From Clostridiaceae bacterium (GTDB lineage Bacteria; Bacillota; Clostridia; Oscillospirales; Acutalibacteraceae): a stretch of 15,384 nucleotides of DNA. A program made the translations under genes and the position numbers. Of the stretch, positions 13,745 to 15,384 are shown in pieces. Under the pieces are notes generated by a model. That model saw nothing but the letters and a program-made list of their open reading frames with translations. It did not search any database and had not been told where the DNA came from. Numbering within the stretch: the stretch's first letter is position 1; each line of letters starts with the position of its first letter. Location: the NCBI GenBank assembly GCA_016292575.1, contig JAEDIH010000032.1, positions 1-15,384 of the forward strand, written 5' to 3'.

Positions 13745-15001
13745 ATGACCGAAGGACTTAAAAAACCCGAGCTTCTTGCCCCTGCGGGCGATATGGAGAG
13801 GCTCAAAGCCGCAGTAAAATACAAAGCAGACGCCGTCTATTTAGGCGGCTCTGTTTTTGGTATGAGGACAGCGCCGGAGAATTTCAGCGAAGAGCAGCTT
13901 AAAAAGGCCTGCGCCTACTGCCACGAAAGAGGCGTCCGGGTGTACCAGACCGTCAACACTCTGCCGAGGAACAGTGAGCTTTCCCTCCTGCCGTCCTTCC
14001 TTGAAAAAGCTCAGGAAAGCGGCGTTGACGCGTTCATTGTCTCCGACCTCGGCGTAATGGAATATGCAAAAAAATACGCGCCGGAGGTTGAACTTCATGT
14101 TTCAACCCAGGCGGGAATTGTAAATTACGCCGCGGCCAACGCCTTTTACGCCCTCGGCGCAAAAAGGATTGTCACCGCGCGCGAGCTTTCGCTTGAAGAA
14201 ATCGCCGAGATAAGACAGAACATTCCCGAAGACATGGATATTGAGTGCTTTGTTCACGGAGCCATGTGTGTTTCGTTTTCCGGTCGCTGCCTGCTTTCAA
14301 ACTACCTTATAGGTCGCGACTCAAACCGCGGAGACTGCGCCCAGCCCTGCCGCTGGAAATACAGCCTTGTTGAAGAAAAGCGCCCGGGGCTGTACTTTCC
14401 CGTTGAAGACGCTGACGGCGGAACCTTCATTCTCAATTCAAAGGATATGTGTCTTATAGAGCACATTCCGGAGCTTGTCCGAGCAGGAATAACGAGCTTC
14501 AAGATTGAAGGCAGAGCAAAGTCCGAATACTACGTTTCCGTTGTGACAAATGCGTACCGCCGCGCAATAGACGCCTATTTTGAAAATCCGCGCGACGATT
14601 ACAGACCCGAGCAATGGCTCATTGACGAAATGCGCAAAATCAGTTACCGCGATTACTGCACGGGCTTCTACTTCGCCGATCCGCAAAGCGACGCTTCAAT
14701 AGCACTCAAGGGCGGCTACAACCGCGAATGGGACGTTATGGCAGTTGTTGAAAAATGGGAAAACGGCGTTGCTTTTTGCACTCAGCGCAACCGCTTTTTT
14801 GAGGGCGACGAGCTTGAAGTGCTTGAAAGCAGCCGCATACCGTTCAGGCTCACCGCAAAAGACCTGAGAAACGCCGACAACGAGCCGATTGAAGCAACGA
14901 ACCACCCGATGATGAAGTTTTCCTTTTCCTGCGAAGAGCCGCTTGAAAGCGGCGCCATCCTCCGAAAAGAACGCGAGGAGGCGCAGCGCGTGATTATATG
15001 A
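13745..15001 (+). CDS. trhP: U32 family protein, TrhP-like tRNA U34 hydroxylation factor
   Basis: The 418-residue protein has the U32 core, beginning KPELLAPAGDMERLKAAVKY with ADAVYLGG at 29-35, then HVSTQAGIVNYAAANAF and VTARELSLEEI. The cysteine cluster has C168 (ECFVHGAMC), C175, C182 (SGRC), C198 and C202 (DCAQPCRW), and FKIEGRAKSEYYV follows near 252-264. From about 320 comes the U32 C-terminal beta domain (DVMAVVEKWENG, FFEGDELEVL). Proteins with this pattern include E. coli and B. subtilis TrhP, which make 5-hydroxyuridine at tRNA position 34; the old label is collagenase-like peptidase. Four of the cysteines probably hold an iron-sulfur cluster. I start at ATG 13745, 4 bp after the mltG stop; ATG 13727, overlapping mltG, is also possible. 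The open frame continues upstream to 13502 but lies inside mltG in another frame. Last gene of the operon. Confidence 0.9.
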   Translation: MTEGLKKPELLAPAGDMERLKAAVKYKADAVYLGGSVFGMRTAPENFSEEQLKKACAYCHERGVRVYQTVNTLPRNSELSLLPSFLEKAQESGVDAFIVSDLGVMEYAKKYAPEVELHVSTQAGIVNYAAANAFYALGAKRIVTARELSLEEIAEIRQNIPEDMDIECFVHGAMCVSFSGRCLLSNYLIGRDSNRGDCAQPCRWKYSLVEEKRPGLYFPVEDADGGTFILNSKDMCLIEHIPELVRAGITSFKIEGRAKSEYYVSVVTNAYRRAIDAYFENPRDDYRPEQWLIDEMRKISYRDYCTGFYFADPQSDASIALKGGYNREWDVMAVVEKWENGVAFCTQRNRFFEGDELEVLESSRIPFRLTAKDLRNADNEPIEATNHPMMKFSFSCEEPLESGAILRKEREEAQRVII

Positions 15002-15008
15002 AAAAAAT

Positions 15009-15046
15009 CAGCCGGATGATTTTCTGATCGGTCGGCTGTTTTTTTT
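15009..15046 (+). terminator. Rho-independent terminator of the cupin-to-U32 operon
   Basis: CAGCCG (15009-15014) pairs with CGGCTG (15033-15038), with GAT/ATC able to add inner pairs, followed by eight Ts (15039-15046). It begins 7 bp after the U32 stop. An A7 run upstream would also let it act on the other strand. Confidence 0.88.
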
Positions 15047-15057
15047 CGGTTTTGTTC

Positions 15058-15086
15058 TTGATTTTTTGGCACGGTCGGTGTATAAT
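15058..15086 (+). promoter_or_regulatory. Sigma-A-type promoter of tRNA-Ala
   Basis: TTGATT (15058-15063), a 17-bp spacer and TATAAT (15081-15086). Transcription would start near 15093, leaving a leader of about 38 nt that contains the GC-rich repeat GCGCTTGCGC. Confidence 0.85.
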
Positions 15087-15130
15087 GCCATTTGTAGTTT
15101 GCGCTTGCGCGTATACCTGATTCAAAATGT

Positions 15131-15206
15131 GGGCCCGTAGCTCAGTTGGGAGAGCGTTCGGTTCGCATCCGAGAGGTCGAGAGTTCGAATCTCTTCGGGT
15201 CCACCA
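15131..15206 (+). tRNA. tRNA-Ala (anticodon CGC)
   Basis: The 76-nt sequence folds as a full cloverleaf with an encoded CCA end. Acceptor GGGCCCG pairs with CGGGTCC, with G3-U70, the main alanine identity pair. The D stem is GCTC/GAGC. The anticodon stem TTCGG/CCGAG closes loop TTCGCAT, giving anticodon CGC, which reads GCG. The variable loop is AGGTC, and the T arm is GAGAG-TTCGAAT-CTCTT. The discriminator is A73. C34 restricts it to one codon, so a separate tRNA-Ala(UGC) is expected elsewhere in the genome. Confidence 0.96.
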
Positions 15207-15207
15207 A

Positions 15208-15249
15208 AAAGCCCACCGTTTTTTTGACAGAATTGCGGTGGACTTTTTT
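15208..15249 (+). terminator. Terminator after tRNA-Ala
   Basis: AAAG-C-CCACCG (15208-15218) pairs with CGGTGG-A-CTTT (15236-15246), with one internal C-A mismatch, and the T run continues to 15249. It starts right after the encoded CCA end, so the tRNA is a single-gene transcript. Confidence 0.82.
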
Positions 15250-15293
15250 ATTTTTATTTGCCGTATTGTTATGCACAAAAAATGCTTTTCCCC

Positions 15294-15322
15294 TTGAAAA
15301 ACCCTGATAAAAGTGCTATCAT
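15294..15322 (+). promoter_or_regulatory. Sigma-A-type promoter of tRNA-Val
   Basis: TTGAAA (15294-15299), a 17-bp spacer and TATCAT (15317-15322). The expected start is only a few bases before the mature tRNA 5' end at 15332, so the leader is very short. Confidence 0.75.
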
Positions 15323-15331
15323 ATCATTCAC

Positions 15332-15384
15332 GGGGACATAGCTCAGCCGGTCAGAGCGCACGTTTCACATGCGTGAGGTCGTGG
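15332..15384 (+). tRNA. tRNA-Val (anticodon CAC), 3' part cut by window edge
   Basis: The first 53 nt are visible: acceptor 5' strand GGGGACA, TA, D arm GCTC...GAGC, anticodon stem CACGT/GCGTG closing loop TTCACAT (anticodon CAC, reading GTG), variable loop AGGTC, then the start of the T stem (GTGG). The acceptor 3' strand and CCA lie beyond the edge, so the last pairs cannot be checked. Confidence 0.88.

Noticed and set aside
14994..15278. Minus-strand open frame of 94 codons containing RRDSNSRPLGCEPNALPTEL
   Set aside because: This peptide is the well-known false translation of the strand antisense to a tRNA gene; the region is tRNA-Ala with its promoter and terminator.

Overview
The window looks like a chromosomal segment from an anaerobic, gut-type Clostridia (Bacillota), perhaps Oscillospirales/Ruminococcaceae. 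This is inference. It rests on the mix of low-GC intergenic DNA with sigma-A-like promoters (most with 17-bp spacers) and strong Shine-Dalgarno sites, on a large secreted protein of CSVCG-repeat/Ig-like/FN3 type, on ThyX in place of ThyA, and on an ACT/PFL-family gene pair. No phage, transposon, CRISPR array or plasmid function is visible. Most of the content is housekeeping.

Layout. (1) 1-1522, minus strand: an ACT-domain protein followed by a PFL-family (UPF0210) protein cut by the left edge. They share a near-consensus promoter at 1566-1594. (2) 1725-3260, plus: a YifB/ComM-type Mg-chelatase-like AAA ATPase with its own promoter. (3) 3293-4734, minus: a two-gene unit with an XRE-type HTH regulator fused to about six membrane segments, then a GNAT acetyltransferase. 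Its leader carries dyad symmetries. (4) 5042-6406, minus: an unusual tandem ThyX with a TTG start, own promoter and own terminator. (5) 6561-9872, minus: a 1103-residue secreted protein with a signal peptide, many cysteine-rich repeats, an Ig-like module and two FN3 domains. (6) 10062-15001, plus: an apparent six-gene operon of cupin, dTMP kinase, DJ-1/PfpI protein, 5-formyl-THF cyclo-ligase, MltG and a U32-family (TrhP-like) protein. It runs from a promoter at 10001-10029 to a terminator at 15009-15046. (7) 15131-15384, plus: tRNA-Ala(CGC), then a partial tRNA-Val(CAC), each with its own promoter.

How the genes connect. ThyX makes dTMP using methylene-THF, dTMP kinase phosphorylates it, and 5-formyl-THF cyclo-ligase returns stored folate to the one-carbon pool, so three genes touch thymidylate/folate metabolism although thyX is in another unit. 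MltG sets glycan strand length at the membrane. The adjacent U32 protein is likely to modify wobble U34 in tRNA, and the next genes are two tRNAs with C34 anticodons that read the G-ending codons of boxes such modified tRNAs also read.

The most interesting items are the tandem ThyX, whose halves have lost complementary parts of the ThyX signature, and the large cysteine-repeat surface protein with recently duplicated internal repeats. I found no clear candidate for a wholly new multi-gene system.
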